IMG/VR virus record: IMGVR_UViG_3300018080_004698
Coordinates: 1 to 46,851 of that record
DNA: 46,851 bases
Reading direction: 5' to 3' (one strand)
Source: a virus
Position numbers and translations under genes: made by a program. How positions within the stretch are numbered: the stretch's first letter is position 1; each line of letters opens with the position of its first letter. A model generated the notes under the pieces. The model did no database searches, was not told the origin of the DNA, and saw nothing but the letters and a program-made list of their open reading frames with translations. Positions 35,446 to 42,597 of this stretch are shown here, in pieces.

Positions 35446-35661
35446 CTACTCCTCAAAGGACTCTCTCTTCATCTTCTTTTTCATCTTCTGAAACTCTTCC
35501 CAGCCCTTTTCGCTCTGCTTCCAACGATCACCGACGCCACGGCCATACTGTTTAGCAGACTCGATACCCTTTTTGATGATCTTGCCAACTTTTCCAGCAC
35601 CGCCGCTCAAAGCGGCGATCACGCCTTCGTTGCGTAGTCGTACATATTCTTCAAATCTCAT
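35446..35661 (-). CDS. Small basic tagged protein (internal-protein-like)
   Basis: This 71-residue, Lys/Gly-rich protein starts 'MRFEEYVRLRNEG', resembling the capsid-targeting tag, followed by a Gly-rich turn and a basic helix ending 'KMKKKMKRESFEE'. Small basic tagged proteins are typical of T4 internal proteins packed with DNA. ATG 35661 is preferred over an earlier in-frame start; GGTGG lies about ten bases upstream. It is first in the operon with the membrane protein and RNA ligase. Confidence 0.65.
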   Translation of the reverse strand: MRFEEYVRLRNEGVIAALSGGAGKVGKIIKKGIESAKQYGRGVGDRWKQSEKGWEEFQKMKKKMKRESFEE

Positions 35662-35792
35662 GATAAGCACCACCAAAATAAATCCATGTCTCCTTTGTTA
35701 GACTACAATATCTACACATCGTATGAATTTTTCACCATCATCAGAGTGCTTTGCCGATAGTCTGCATAGATATTTTTGGAGAAGAAAGTACG

Positions 35793-36218
35793 ATGGAAAG
35801 TCATGAACTTCAAGATATTATCGATACACAAAAGAAAATTCTAAAGGAACTTTCCAACCTCAAATATGGTAGCAGAAAAGCCACTTATGGAGAAAAACTC
35901 TCTGACACAATCGTGACTTTCATAGGAAGTTGGAAATTCCTGATGATGCAGTCATTTATTCTTATGGCCTGGATTTTTATCAACCTTTTTAGCTTTGCAT
36001 TCGACCAGTATCCGTTTATTCTTTTGAATCTGGTACTTTCGTTCCAGGCTGCATTTGCTACTCCACTTATTTTGATGGCCGCCAACCGATCCGAGAAAAA
36101 AGATCGCCGTCGTGCAAATGACGCTTATAGAGCCATCGATCACATTGAAAAAATGATGGAACGCATGGTTCAACCATGTCAGAAATTATACGATGAAGTC
36201 AATGGAAACAAAAAATGA
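35793..36218 (+). CDS. DUF1003-like membrane protein
   Basis: This 141-residue protein has an N-terminal coiled helix, then 'FIGSWKFLMMQSFILMAWIF' and 'PFILLNLVLSFQAAFATPLI', two membrane segments in a hairpin, then 'AANRSEKKDRRRANDAY', a characteristic DUF1003 tail. ATG 35793 has GGAGAAG upstream; a longer frame starting with TTG at 35751 is unlikely. The family occurs in bacteria and phages, function unknown. Confidence 0.75.
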   Translation: MESHELQDIIDTQKKILKELSNLKYGSRKATYGEKLSDTIVTFIGSWKFLMMQSFILMAWIFINLFSFAFDQYPFILLNLVLSFQAAFATPLILMAANRSEKKDRRRANDAYRAIDHIEKMMERMVQPCQKLYDEVNGNKK

Positions 36219-36366
36219 AAATGAACCGCAGGCTAATGCCCTAGTTCAGAAAATTGAAAAAACCGAAGAAATGGGAAAGGAAATTCTCGTTATGATGATG
36301 TCTTCCCAAACAACTCAGATCGGGTTTTTCGAAAAATTAAGCCGAGGGAGGAAAGCCTCGGCTTAA
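36202..36366 (+). CDS. Possible small protein overlapping a terminator
   Basis: This 54-codon frame starts 17 bp before the DUF1003 stop and ends exactly at the end of the hairpin at 36337-36366, so its last residues ('KLSRGRKASA') are encoded by the hairpin. Composition (Glu/Lys/Met-rich helix) is plausible for a real protein, but there is no good ribosome binding site. Confidence 0.4.
   Translation: METKNENEPQANALVQKIEKTEEMGKEILVMMMSSQTTQIGFFEKLSRGRKASA
36332..36366 (-). terminator. 11-bp hairpin with T-run on minus strand
   Basis: Arms TTAAGCCGAGG / CCTCGGCTTAA (36337-36347, 36356-36366) are perfectly complementary. Read on the minus strand they are followed by TTTTT (36332-36336 region). 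This would end a leftward transcript from the promoter at 36553-36580. On the plus strand it could also act after the DUF1003 gene, though with no T-run. Confidence 0.6.
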
Positions 36367-36546
36367 TCTGGAGACACAGGTCAGTTATTTCAGGCTCGTT
36401 CGCTTTCGACCTGTAAAATGACTACCAGCCCCTTCGGCTGGACCCGACGATACCTGCGCGGGTTAGTAAGGAGCCCTCTTTGCCGGAAAGACAAAGAGGG
36501 CTGTTTTCCACTCTCGTTGAAGAAGCGACCGTGAGAGTGACTGTCC
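36332..36546 (-). ncRNA. Candidate structured RNA A1 (promoter-to-terminator cassette)
   Basis: A near-consensus minus-strand promoter (TTGACA, 16 bp, TACAAT at 36553-36580) would start RNA near 36546, and the hairpin/T-run at 36332-36366 would end it, giving about 215 nt. Between them lie perfect stems of 7 bp (36509-36515/36533-36539), 11 bp (36472-36482/36492-36502), 6 bp (36425-36430/36436-36441) and 7 bp (36376-36382/36408-36414). No coding frame with a ribosome site is seen. Expression is inferred. Confidence 0.4.
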
Positions 36547-36551
36547 AATGT

Positions 36552-36566
36552 AATTGTAGTACAATT
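36552..36566. promoter_or_regulatory. Perfect palindrome over the A1 promoter -10
   Basis: AATTGTA-G-TACAATT is a 7-bp-arm palindrome that contains the -10 hexamer (TACAAT, minus) of the A1 promoter. It is a natural operator candidate, and because it reads the same on both strands it could also serve a rightward -10. Confidence 0.5.
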
Positions 36567-36580
36567 CGCAATATTGTCAA
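36553..36580 (-). promoter_or_regulatory. Sigma-70-type promoter A1
   Basis: On the minus strand, TTGACA (36580-36575), a 16-bp spacer, and TACAAT (36558-36553). Full -35 consensus and 5 of 6 at -10. Points left into hairpin-rich noncoding DNA. Confidence 0.6.
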
Positions 36581-36583
36581 GTA

Positions 36584-36623
36584 GAAATAAAAGGTTCCGC
36601 CAACCTCCTTCTTGGCGGAACCT
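36584..36623 (-). terminator. 12-bp hairpin with TTTTATTT on minus strand
   Basis: Perfect arms of 12 bp (36592-36603, 36612-36623, core GGTTCCGCCAA) with an 8-nt loop. On the minus strand they are followed by TTTTATTT. It lies just before promoter A1, separating cassettes A2 and A1. Confidence 0.65.
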
Positions 36624-36763
36624 ACCGACAAAGGAGAAGTGCCGGGAAAGGGGTCGAGCCTGTTCCCGGCCACCCTTCGCAATGGTTATCTGGGCACCCC
36701 CGCGAAGGAATTTCGGTTTTCGCTCCAAGCGAAAACCAGCCCGCTGGAAAGCGGGCCTGCTTC
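36584..36763 (-). ncRNA. Candidate structured RNA A2 (promoter-to-terminator cassette)
   Basis: Promoter TTGACA-17-TATATT (36770-36798, minus) and terminator 36584-36623 bound a region of about 180 nt. It contains stems of 7 bp (36739-36745/36750-36756), 10 bp with 3-nt loop (36715-36724/36728-36737), 7 bp (36674-36680/36702-36708) and 8 bp (36641-36648/36663-36670). The unpaired part contains CTTCTCCTTT, complementary to AAGGAG ribosome sites. No coding frame with a ribosome site. Expression is inferred. Confidence 0.4.
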
Positions 36764-36769
36764 ATGGGA

Positions 36770-36798
36770 AATATACCCCTGACTCAAAACTTTGTCAA
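36770..36798 (-). promoter_or_regulatory. Sigma-70-type promoter A2
   Basis: Minus strand: TTGACA (36798-36793), 17-bp spacer, TATATT (36775-36770). It is divergent from the plus-strand promoter of the 36860 gene 27 bp away. Confidence 0.6.
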
Positions 36799-36824
36799 GA
36801 GAGTGTTCCCCTCTAATGGGGTAT

Positions 36825-36853
36825 TTTACAAAGATTTTTTTTTGGACTATAAT
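36825..36853 (+). promoter_or_regulatory. Sigma-70-type promoter for the 36860 operon
   Basis: TTTACA (36825-36830), 17-bp spacer, TATAAT (36848-36853). The predicted start falls on or next to ATG 36860, so the first gene would be leaderless. The -10 lies within a small GGAC/GTCC inverted repeat (36844-36858). Confidence 0.7.
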
Positions 36854-36859
36854 TGTCCC

Positions 36860-37504
36860 ATGAAAACAGTCCCCGAAGTATTCAATGCGTTGGTAGAGAA
36901 AGCTTCCCCTATTTTGCATGAATACTATAGCCATGACTGCTGCATTGCTGCCACGAAATGTGGTATTGAGGTATGTAAGTATTTTGGTATTGTGACATGG
37001 GGAATAGCGGCTAGACTAGAGATCTTTAACCCAACTTTTTGCCGTCTTGTTGGGGAACATGGGCGGGTTCCCCAATCCGATCAGGAAAGTTTGGAATGGG
37101 CGGGAAAAGGAGCATGGATTGTCGATATAGGGAATCCTGAGAACGAGCTACGACAAAAAGGGTGGAATGGGCATCTTCTTCTTGCTTCGGTAGATGATGG
37201 AAGGGTTCATATTGCTGACTTGGCATTAGAGCAAGCCAACAGGCCTCACAAGGATATCAATTTAGTTCCATTTCATTTCTGCGTCTCTGGTGAGTTTTTG
37301 CGAGAAGAAATTCAAGTTGCGACCTACTTGAATGGTTGTCTTTTGAATTACCATTCTTGGCCTACTGATCGCTCGTACTACACAGCCGCCGATTGGTCGG
37401 CACAAAGAGAAAAGGAAAGAAAGCCCATCGTCGGAAGGATTATTCGTGCAATAAAGGAGGAAGAACCAAACAACACTATTCCAGAGGTATTGGACAAATG
37501 TTAG
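36860..37504 (+). CDS. Predicted papain-like cysteine hydrolase
   Basis: This 214-residue protein carries 'HDCCIAATKCGIEVCKYFGI' (about 25-44), with Cys at the start of a long helix, then 'GWNGHLLLASVDDGRVHIADLALEQA' about 70 residues later with His and a following Asp. This Cys...His...Asp layout on a 'D-C-C-I-A' helix is typical of papain-like peptidase/transglutaminase folds of unknown substrate. ATG 36860 is chosen over the longer frame at 36764: the longer one would run through hairpins and the promoter, while TATAAT lies 6 nt before 36860. No Shine-Dalgarno, so translation is probably leaderless. First gene of a long plus-strand operon. Confidence 0.65.
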   Translation: MKTVPEVFNALVEKASPILHEYYSHDCCIAATKCGIEVCKYFGIVTWGIAARLEIFNPTFCRLVGEHGRVPQSDQESLEWAGKGAWIVDIGNPENELRQKGWNGHLLLASVDDGRVHIADLALEQANRPHKDINLVPFHFCVSGEFLREEIQVATYLNGCLLNYHSWPTDRSYYTAADWSAQREKERKPIVGRIIRAIKEEEPNNTIPEVLDKC

Positions 37505-37869
37505 AACAAGAAATCCGATTGGGTAAGCGACTCAAGGCCGATCAAATTGGCCGGATGAAAATGATCGGTAACGAACTTGACATCGATAATGGCGGATATT
37601 TTGATTCTCGCATGGGAGCAATCAACATTTGGTGCGGCCCAGAAGATAAGCCAGAATCTTGGGAGGCAGAAATTATTCAGGCAGCACTTAATCATCCGAG
37701 GTGCATTGTTGGAACTTTGCAGTGGACATGGATAAGTGATAATGAAGCCGAATTGACCCTTTGTATTTGTCCTTACGAACTTGAGGATCAGAAAAAGCCC
37801 GTTGTTGTGGAAGATCTTTTGAAGTGGTTGGAAATCAAGGTAGCATTTTTGCTCGAAAAGTCGGCGTAG
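37498..37869 (+). CDS. Small protein, unknown function
   Basis: This 123-residue protein starts at ATG 37498, overlapping the previous stop by 7 bp; the longest frame (from 37393) lies inside the upstream gene. It has an alpha/beta layout with 'LQWTWISDNEAELTLCICPYE' as paired strands and a C-terminal helix. No family recognised. Confidence 0.65.
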   Translation: MLEQEIRLGKRLKADQIGRMKMIGNELDIDNGGYFDSRMGAINIWCGPEDKPESWEAEIIQAALNHPRCIVGTLQWTWISDNEAELTLCICPYELEDQKKPVVVEDLLKWLEIKVAFLLEKSA

Positions 37870-37952
37870 GGACGGCTACACGCGAAGGCTTTTGCTTCCA
37901 TTGCTCAAAGAGCATTTGAACGTGGTCAAGAATACGAAAGAAAAATGTCTCA

Positions 37953-38648
37953 ATGAGTACCAAAATCTACAGAGGCATCCGAATACCGAAGTCGAAAATT
38001 GAGGATTTTATGGAGTGGTTTGCTCAAACCTGTCTTGAGCAAGCTGCCGATCTTACGGTAGAATTCAGCGAGGCCATCAAGGAGAAAGTCGTTCGAGAGA
38101 AAGCAAAGCTGTTCCTCAAGAATACCGATAATTGGGGAAAAACCACCAAGAAATTCCTCGAAAAATTTGAGAGGGAATTTCGAACGGCATTGACGTTCGA
38201 ATTTTTCATGGAGGGCTCTAAGAAAAGTTGGGCTGTAGGAAATCTGGATTGTTGGGCCAACTTTTTTCCAAAGGGGCGGTACTACTACATCGTCCCCATG
38301 TATCCCAAGTCAAACAAGACTCCGAAATATCCGCCGTATGTAGAAGAATACGGCTATTGGGACAATACCGACGAACCCGATAACGTCACCAGACGACAAT
38401 GGAGAACCAGAGCAAAGAATTGGGAAGTTGCCACCGATGATAAGAATTTCCATCTTCGAAGATTATCTCTTACAATCATTGATGCAAAAGAGATTATGAA
38501 TACGGGGTTGTATTGGGTCGAAAAAGAACTAGTTGAACGAGGCTGGCTGAAAAGTGACGAGGAAACCAGATTTAGTCCAAGTTGGATAGCTGCCTACCCC
38601 CTGTGGAAAGAGGAGAAGAATGAACCTAACCACCGAAAACGTAAGTAA
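37953..38648 (+). CDS. Unknown protein, accessory operon
   Basis: This 231-residue basic protein is rich in aromatic residues ('GRYYYIVPMYPKSNKTPKYP'), with a helical N-terminal half. It begins 83 bp after the previous gene with only a weak ribosome site; its end overlaps the GNAT-like gene by 29 bp. I do not recognise it. Confidence 0.65.
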   Translation: MSTKIYRGIRIPKSKIEDFMEWFAQTCLEQAADLTVEFSEAIKEKVVREKAKLFLKNTDNWGKTTKKFLEKFEREFRTALTFEFFMEGSKKSWAVGNLDCWANFFPKGRYYYIVPMYPKSNKTPKYPPYVEEYGYWDNTDEPDNVTRRQWRTRAKNWEVATDDKNFHLRRLSLTIIDAKEIMNTGLYWVEKELVERGWLKSDEETRFSPSWIAAYPLWKEEKNEPNHRKRK

Positions 38649-38967
38649 AACACACATCTACCTTGCCATTGATAGATCCGTGGCAGAATTGGATCGTGCT
38701 GACCATCTGGCCGATGAATATGAGCTAATGCCGCCCGTTTTCTGGTTTGCCCGAATCAAAGCCGATCCAGAGGGCCTTGGTCGAGGAACTGCCTTAATGA
38801 AAAAGGTATGCGAACATGCCGATGCCCTCGAAGCAACCATCGTCAATGCAATTAACCCGTATGGCCGAATGAACTTGGAAGAACTTCAAGAATGGTTTCA
38901 GAAATTCGGCTTTGAACTAATCCACAAAGGACTTGTTATTAGGAAGCCCCAAAATGGCGAAGGGTAG
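38620..38967 (+). CDS. Minimal GNAT-like acetyltransferase
   Basis: This 115-residue protein has 'FWFARIKADPEGLGRGTALMKKVCEHAD' (about 41-68), the beta4-loop-alpha3 acetyl-CoA site (Q/R-x-x-G-x-G/A) of GNAT enzymes, followed by 'ATIVNAINPYGRMNLEELQEWFQKFGFELI', the usual beta5-alpha4 with a terminal 'F.KFGF' turn. The N-terminal strands are short, so it is near the minimum size. GAGGAG lies four bases before the ATG. Substrate unknown. Confidence 0.65.
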   Translation: MNLTTENVSKTHIYLAIDRSVAELDRADHLADEYELMPPVFWFARIKADPEGLGRGTALMKKVCEHADALEATIVNAINPYGRMNLEELQEWFQKFGFELIHKGLVIRKPQNGEG

Positions 38968-39175
38968 AAAAGACAAATACTTGCGAAAACGTTTGGTCAA
39001 GCCAGATAGCAGTCACCGCATGGGGAGATGGCATACCGACATTCGTTGTCCTGCATCGACACCGAGGTTCTATACTTGTCGAGAATGCGTGAAGTGTGGC
39101 GAAGGTCAAATGTATCATGCGGCAGGAATATTTAATGATCCCGGCCTTTCAGAAGAATGTCAAGGTGACACATGA
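38954..39175 (+). CDS. Small basic Cys-containing protein
   Basis: This 73-residue protein starts at ATG 38954 ('MAKGRKDKYLRKR'), overlapping the GNAT stop. It contains 'CRECVKCGEG' (about 44-53), a possible metal knuckle, and a basic N-terminus suited to nucleic acid binding. Its stop overlaps the next start (ATGA). Confidence 0.6.
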   Translation: MAKGRKDKYLRKRLVKPDSSHRMGRWHTDIRCPASTPRFYTCRECVKCGEGQMYHAAGIFNDPGLSEECQGDT

Positions 39176-39738
39176 AAAACACGGAAGCAATTGTCCACTG
39201 TAGCGTAAGAACGGCTTTGCTCGTCGTATCAATGCTGGGATATTGGTCTACCAATGTCGGCACATTCAATACTATGTGCCTTGCCTACATCGTTTTCTAC
39301 ATCCTGTGGGAAATGTTCGTGTTTTCTTTCCTCTGCTACGAGATTGTAATCGGATGGTGCTTTACTTGGCTTGCCAAACGTCGCGATCCGAAAAGACCAA
39401 CTACAAAAGAAATAAAGTGGCAAACGCTTCTCCAAAAACATAAGAAGCACACTCGGGACAATTATTCAGGCTGTAGCGATTGGTTAGAAGGGGTGGAAAC
39501 TGTGGAATTGTTTGCCATGTCGGCTTTGTTCGTCTTGTTGTTAGTGTATTGGAAATTCCCAGAATTGGCGACATGTCATGTAATAGTTGGCATATCTGTT
39601 TACCTAATGAGAAGTTATTTGAGAGCAAAGCTCAGATACCAAAAACCAGATCATGTCCCGATGGTCACTTGCCCTGACGGCGAATCGTTTGATTCCCTCT
39701 GCGATAAGCTCTTCAATAGCCGGATGAAGGAACAGTAA
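39172..39738 (+). CDS. Multi-pass membrane protein
   Basis: This 188-residue protein has about four membrane segments, near 12-30, 35-65 ('CLAYIVFYILWEMFVFSFLC' is part), 115-130 ('FAMSALFVLLLVYW') and 136-148. A basic cytoplasmic loop lies in the middle and a soluble tail at the end. ATGA overlap upstream and one-base overlap downstream (TAATG). Function unknown; superinfection exclusion is one guess. Confidence 0.65.
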   Translation: MKNTEAIVHCSVRTALLVVSMLGYWSTNVGTFNTMCLAYIVFYILWEMFVFSFLCYEIVIGWCFTWLAKRRDPKRPTTKEIKWQTLLQKHKKHTRDNYSGCSDWLEGVETVELFAMSALFVLLLVYWKFPELATCHVIVGISVYLMRSYLRAKLRYQKPDHVPMVTCPDGESFDSLCDKLFNSRMKEQ

Positions 39739-40079
39739 TGGCACTCGATAGATTCATAACATGGGATGATCCCAAGGACAAGCCTTCAACAACAGACATT
39801 CGGTTCTTGCTGGAGGACTATTTGGGAGAGGCGGGGAAAATCACAAGTGATAGCAGCATGTTTACCGCCCTCCTTCCTGGCAAGCCATCTCATCCTCTGA
39901 AAAGATTGGAACCGGAATTTGTTCGTCCATTACGAGATGAACGGTGGTTTGAAGTACATTGCGGGCATCTTTTGTCGATTGACGTATTGACCCGCGAAGC
40001 CGACGAATTTACCAACAATGTCGCCCAAGGATTTGCCGAATTGGTGGCACGTTGGTTCAAAGGAGATCTCGAAAAATGA
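39738..40079 (+). CDS. Small protein, unknown function
   Basis: This 113-residue protein begins 'MALDRFITWDDPKDKPST' and has a compact alpha/beta pattern with 'WFEVHCGHLLSIDVLTREADEF'. It overlaps its neighbours at both ends (TAATG, ATGA), which supports coding. No family named. Confidence 0.65.
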   Translation: MALDRFITWDDPKDKPSTTDIRFLLEDYLGEAGKITSDSSMFTALLPGKPSHPLKRLEPEFVRPLRDERWFEVHCGHLLSIDVLTREADEFTNNVAQGFAELVARWFKGDLEK

Positions 40080-40693
40080 AGATGGATCATTTGTACATAA
40101 ACGGCACATACCACACGATTCTTCAATTGTTGCACTATGTTCTTCCCACCCTCGTTCATAGTTTCGGAGCAAGTGGAGAATATGCCGCCAAACTTTATAC
40201 AATGGTTGGACATTACACAGGCATCCTCTGTCAAAAAGCAGGGGGAGATCCTTACGAAGTTCTGGGCGATTTTAAAGAAATAGTTGCCGAAGCCCTTGCA
40301 AAATCTATCAGGACAGACGAAGAAGATGATGTCGATTATGCCGCCAACCTTGGTTTAGAAATCGTCGCTGCTGGTTATGCGTTTGTTCGCGATGCCATCA
40401 AGGACGTAGACATGAGCGATGAGCAAGTTAAGAATTGTACGGAAGCATGGCTCTTTTTGACTTGCCTTACGTTTTCTCTTGTTGCCGTTATTTACGGTCA
40501 AGAGGAGGCAAGCAAAATGAGCTACGAGGTTACTGGTCGTTTGGTCAAAGAGAGGGTGCTTCATCCTACGTTTGCTGAATTGGTATTTAACGAAAAAACG
40601 CTCCCGGAACGCTTTTTCGATAATGCCATTCACGTCACAAGAGAAACATCCGGCCCTGACTATTTAAGCAAGTTTTTTCCAGGAAGCAATTGA
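40076..40693 (+). CDS. Helical protein, paralogue of the 41920 gene
   Basis: This 205-residue, nearly all-helical protein starts at ATG 40076 (overlap ATGA with upstream stop). Its C-terminal half ('CLTFSLVAVIYGQEEASKMSYE' region, then 'TGRLVKERV') aligns by eye with 'CLVFPIAARATSVEHASAVTYE' and 'TERFVKEVI' of the 41920 product, so the two look like diverged duplicates. No known domain. Confidence 0.65.
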   Translation: MKMDHLYINGTYHTILQLLHYVLPTLVHSFGASGEYAAKLYTMVGHYTGILCQKAGGDPYEVLGDFKEIVAEALAKSIRTDEEDDVDYAANLGLEIVAAGYAFVRDAIKDVDMSDEQVKNCTEAWLFLTCLTFSLVAVIYGQEEASKMSYEVTGRLVKERVLHPTFAELVFNEKTLPERFFDNAIHVTRETSGPDYLSKFFPGSN

Positions 40694-41130
40694 TGCCTAC
40701 TCCAATACAACTCGTCCGAGACATTCTCAAAGACCTAGAAGGTCGCAAAGGAATTGGCGACGAACTACTTAGTATCGATGACGACATTCGGAAAGAAATG
40801 GAAGCCGAGTTAGCCGAGATCGTCGGTCATTATATGCCGCCCATTCCTCGAAAAGGACAAAAGGCCATCATCGTGGATGCGGTCCATACCGCCCCCTTGG
40901 TTCATTGGGCTTTATGTCAAAATCTCAAGGAAAACGAATCGACCTTGAGGATCTTGCAACGGATACCAAAGGAAGATCGCGACTTAACCTTCACAGAGAG
41001 GCGAATGCTCCCGCTTACTTTGCGGGATTTGGCAAAGGACGAATTGCTCGAACAAATTGACCCCTGGATTACAGCAGTGGATACGTGTAAAGGGCTCATC
41101 AAAGAATTCGAATTTTTCAAAGACGAATGA
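40693..41130 (+). CDS. Helical protein, unknown function
   Basis: This 145-residue acidic helical protein starts at ATG 40693, overlapping the upstream stop by one base (TGATG). Includes 'HWALCQNLKENESTLRILQRIP'. Its stop overlaps the Nudix start. Family not recognised. Confidence 0.6.
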   Translation: MPTPIQLVRDILKDLEGRKGIGDELLSIDDDIRKEMEAELAEIVGHYMPPIPRKGQKAIIVDAVHTAPLVHWALCQNLKENESTLRILQRIPKEDRDLTFTERRMLPLTLRDLAKDELLEQIDPWITAVDTCKGLIKEFEFFKDE

Positions 41131-41744
41131 ACTGCTACACGATAACAAAGATCGAGCATAAGAAGCCGGATCGCGGCGAAGGGAAGTGGTTTTATCACAC
41201 TTCTCGGGGGGTGTTATATCTTCCTGATAAAGACGTTGGGAGAGTGTCTAGGGTAGACGACAATCTAGCCAATTTCGTCAATGCTGGGAATCCGATCATA
41301 AAGCATCTCGTCACAGAGAATTTTCGAATCATCGAGGCCGCAAATGTTTGCGTGGATGTCGTCCCCTATCGAAACGGCGAAATCTACTTGATAGAGCGAA
41401 AAGACGGTCGTGGCACTGCAATTCCAGGTGGGTTCATTGACGAAGGGGAAACCCCTATGCAGGCGGCGGTAAGGGAGCTTGGAGAGGAAACCGAAGCAGA
41501 AGTAGATCAGTACGAACTATACAGCTTGGGGGATTTTGTCGAGGGTGTTGATCCGAGAGAAGTTAATACCTGGACTTTTCCTTTTCTCGCTAAAGTCCAC
41601 GATGGCGTGATATTGGGGTTTGGTGATGACGCAATAGGCGGTCAATGGCATCCTGTGGCTTCTGTGGAAAATATGACCCTGGCCTTCCCCCACCACAAAG
41701 AGATTATCCAACTGGCGATAGATCAATGCCAAACTACGAAGTAA
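41127..41744 (+). CDS. Nudix hydrolase
   Basis: This 205-residue protein has a complete Nudix box (about 101-123): G-x5-E-x7-RE-L-G-EE, read in 'GGFIDEGETPMQAAVRELGE' and the following 'ET'. Nudix enzymes hydrolyse nucleoside diphosphates linked to another group (for example NTPs, NAD, ADP-ribose, capped RNA). About 70 extra N-terminal residues of mixed structure may set specificity. ATGA overlap with the preceding gene. Its role here may be housecleaning or NAD/ADP-ribose handling; substrate not readable. Confidence 0.85.
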   Translation: MNCYTITKIEHKKPDRGEGKWFYHTSRGVLYLPDKDVGRVSRVDDNLANFVNAGNPIIKHLVTENFRIIEAANVCVDVVPYRNGEIYLIERKDGRGTAIPGGFIDEGETPMQAAVRELGEETEAEVDQYELYSLGDFVEGVDPREVNTWTFPFLAKVHDGVILGFGDDAIGGQWHPVASVENMTLAFPHHKEIIQLAIDQCQTTK

Positions 41745-41923
41745 AAATTCGATTAGCAGACCAGACGACAACGGATGTTCATGTTACTGCCCCATCTCAC
41801 AACGATGCACCGGATGAGGCTATGAGATCGCTTGATCCCAAAAAGCGAGATGGAGCCGTTGTCGAGGGAGTTAATCGCACAGATGTTGTAAGCACTTCCC
41901 AACAACGCAGGAGGCATGAATGA
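41726..41923 (+). CDS. Small protein, unknown function
   Basis: This 65-residue protein starts at ATG 41726, overlapping the Nudix stop by 19 bp; its start 'MPNYEVKIRLADQTTTDVHV' forms two strands, followed by a helix. The ATGA overlap with the next gene supports it. A small ferredoxin-like or ubiquitin-like fold is possible; no family named. Confidence 0.55.
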   Translation: MPNYEVKIRLADQTTTDVHVTAPSHNDAPDEAMRSLDPKKRDGAVVEGVNRTDVVSTSQQRRRHE

Positions 41924-42585
41924 CCGAAACGAATATCGAAACCAATGCCATCGCGGCTACCGATCTGCTCGTCTTTCTGATGCGGGGCGAAACGATCAAG
42001 AAGAAAGACCACGATAAAGTCTTCGACGTATTTCGAGGAATTGTGGCGGGCATGTTTGTGATGCTCTGCAAGATCGAGGTGAATCTTACTGGCATAATGG
42101 ATAAGCTAATCAAATACTACGAGAAGATGGGAAGCGACGAAGAAGCAACGTGCAGGCTGTACAGGTCGTTGCGAATCTACGCCCAGGCATTTGAAGACGA
42201 TCAAATACCAAAAAATGTAAGCGACGTAGTAGGGCCAACTTTTTCCCTGATGCTGTCTCTGTTTCCTCTCGTTCTTGAGGGCATCGAGGATGAAAAAGCC
42301 TTCGAAAACAAGGAATCGGAATTGCAACTTCTGTGCTGTCTGGTTTTTCCGATAGCGGCTAGAGCCACATCCGTCGAACATGCCTCGGCTGTGACGTATG
42401 AGAGAACAGAAAGATTCGTGAAGGAAGTCATTAAAGCTGGCAATTTCGTAGACTTTCCATCCGTTCGACTGCCGCTCAAAGGCCCAGAGGCAGTCTTCGA
42501 TGCCAAATTCCTGCCCGATAAATACAAAAGTATGGGAAAATATGAAGACGACGAATACTACTATCCGCCAGGATCTTTGAACTAA
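41920..42585 (+). CDS. Helical protein, paralogue of the 40076 gene
   Basis: This 221-residue helical protein resembles the 40076 product in its C-terminal half (shared C-L-x-F, E-x-A-S, Y-E-x-T, V-K-E pattern). It ends with an acidic/aromatic tail ('EDDEYYYPPG'). Two copies separated by three small genes suggest an old duplication within the operon. Function unknown. Confidence 0.65.
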   Translation: MTETNIETNAIAATDLLVFLMRGETIKKKDHDKVFDVFRGIVAGMFVMLCKIEVNLTGIMDKLIKYYEKMGSDEEATCRLYRSLRIYAQAFEDDQIPKNVSDVVGPTFSLMLSLFPLVLEGIEDEKAFENKESELQLLCCLVFPIAARATSVEHASAVTYERTERFVKEVIKAGNFVDFPSVRLPLKGPEAVFDAKFLPDKYKSMGKYEDDEYYYPPGSLN

Positions 42586-42597
42586 GCAGAGTTAAAA

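Larger units (their letters stand above)
36367..36859. other. Hairpin-rich gene-free region A
   Basis: This 493-bp stretch has no credible gene. It holds about ten near-perfect hairpins side by side, two minus-strand promoters (A1, A2), their terminators, the 36552-36566 palindrome and the plus-strand promoter at 36825-36853. A 7-bp repeat pair ATACCCC/GGGGTAT (36773-36779, 36818-36824) bridges the divergent promoters. The density of hairpins is far above that of normal intergenic DNA in this window. Confidence 0.75.

Noticed and set aside
36640-36671. tRNA T-arm-like hairpin with a CTCGACC loop on the minus strand
   Set aside because: No matching acceptor, D or anticodon arms at tRNA spacing; it is a simple 8-bp stem.
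36390-36816. Overlapping frames of 80-112 codons in region A
   Set aside because: They run through consecutive hairpins and promoters and lack ribosome sites; Arg/Pro-rich composition is unlike neighbouring proteins.
36764-36859. Upstream start for the papain-like protein
   Set aside because: No ribosome site, and the extra 32 codons cover the promoter and hairpin DNA.
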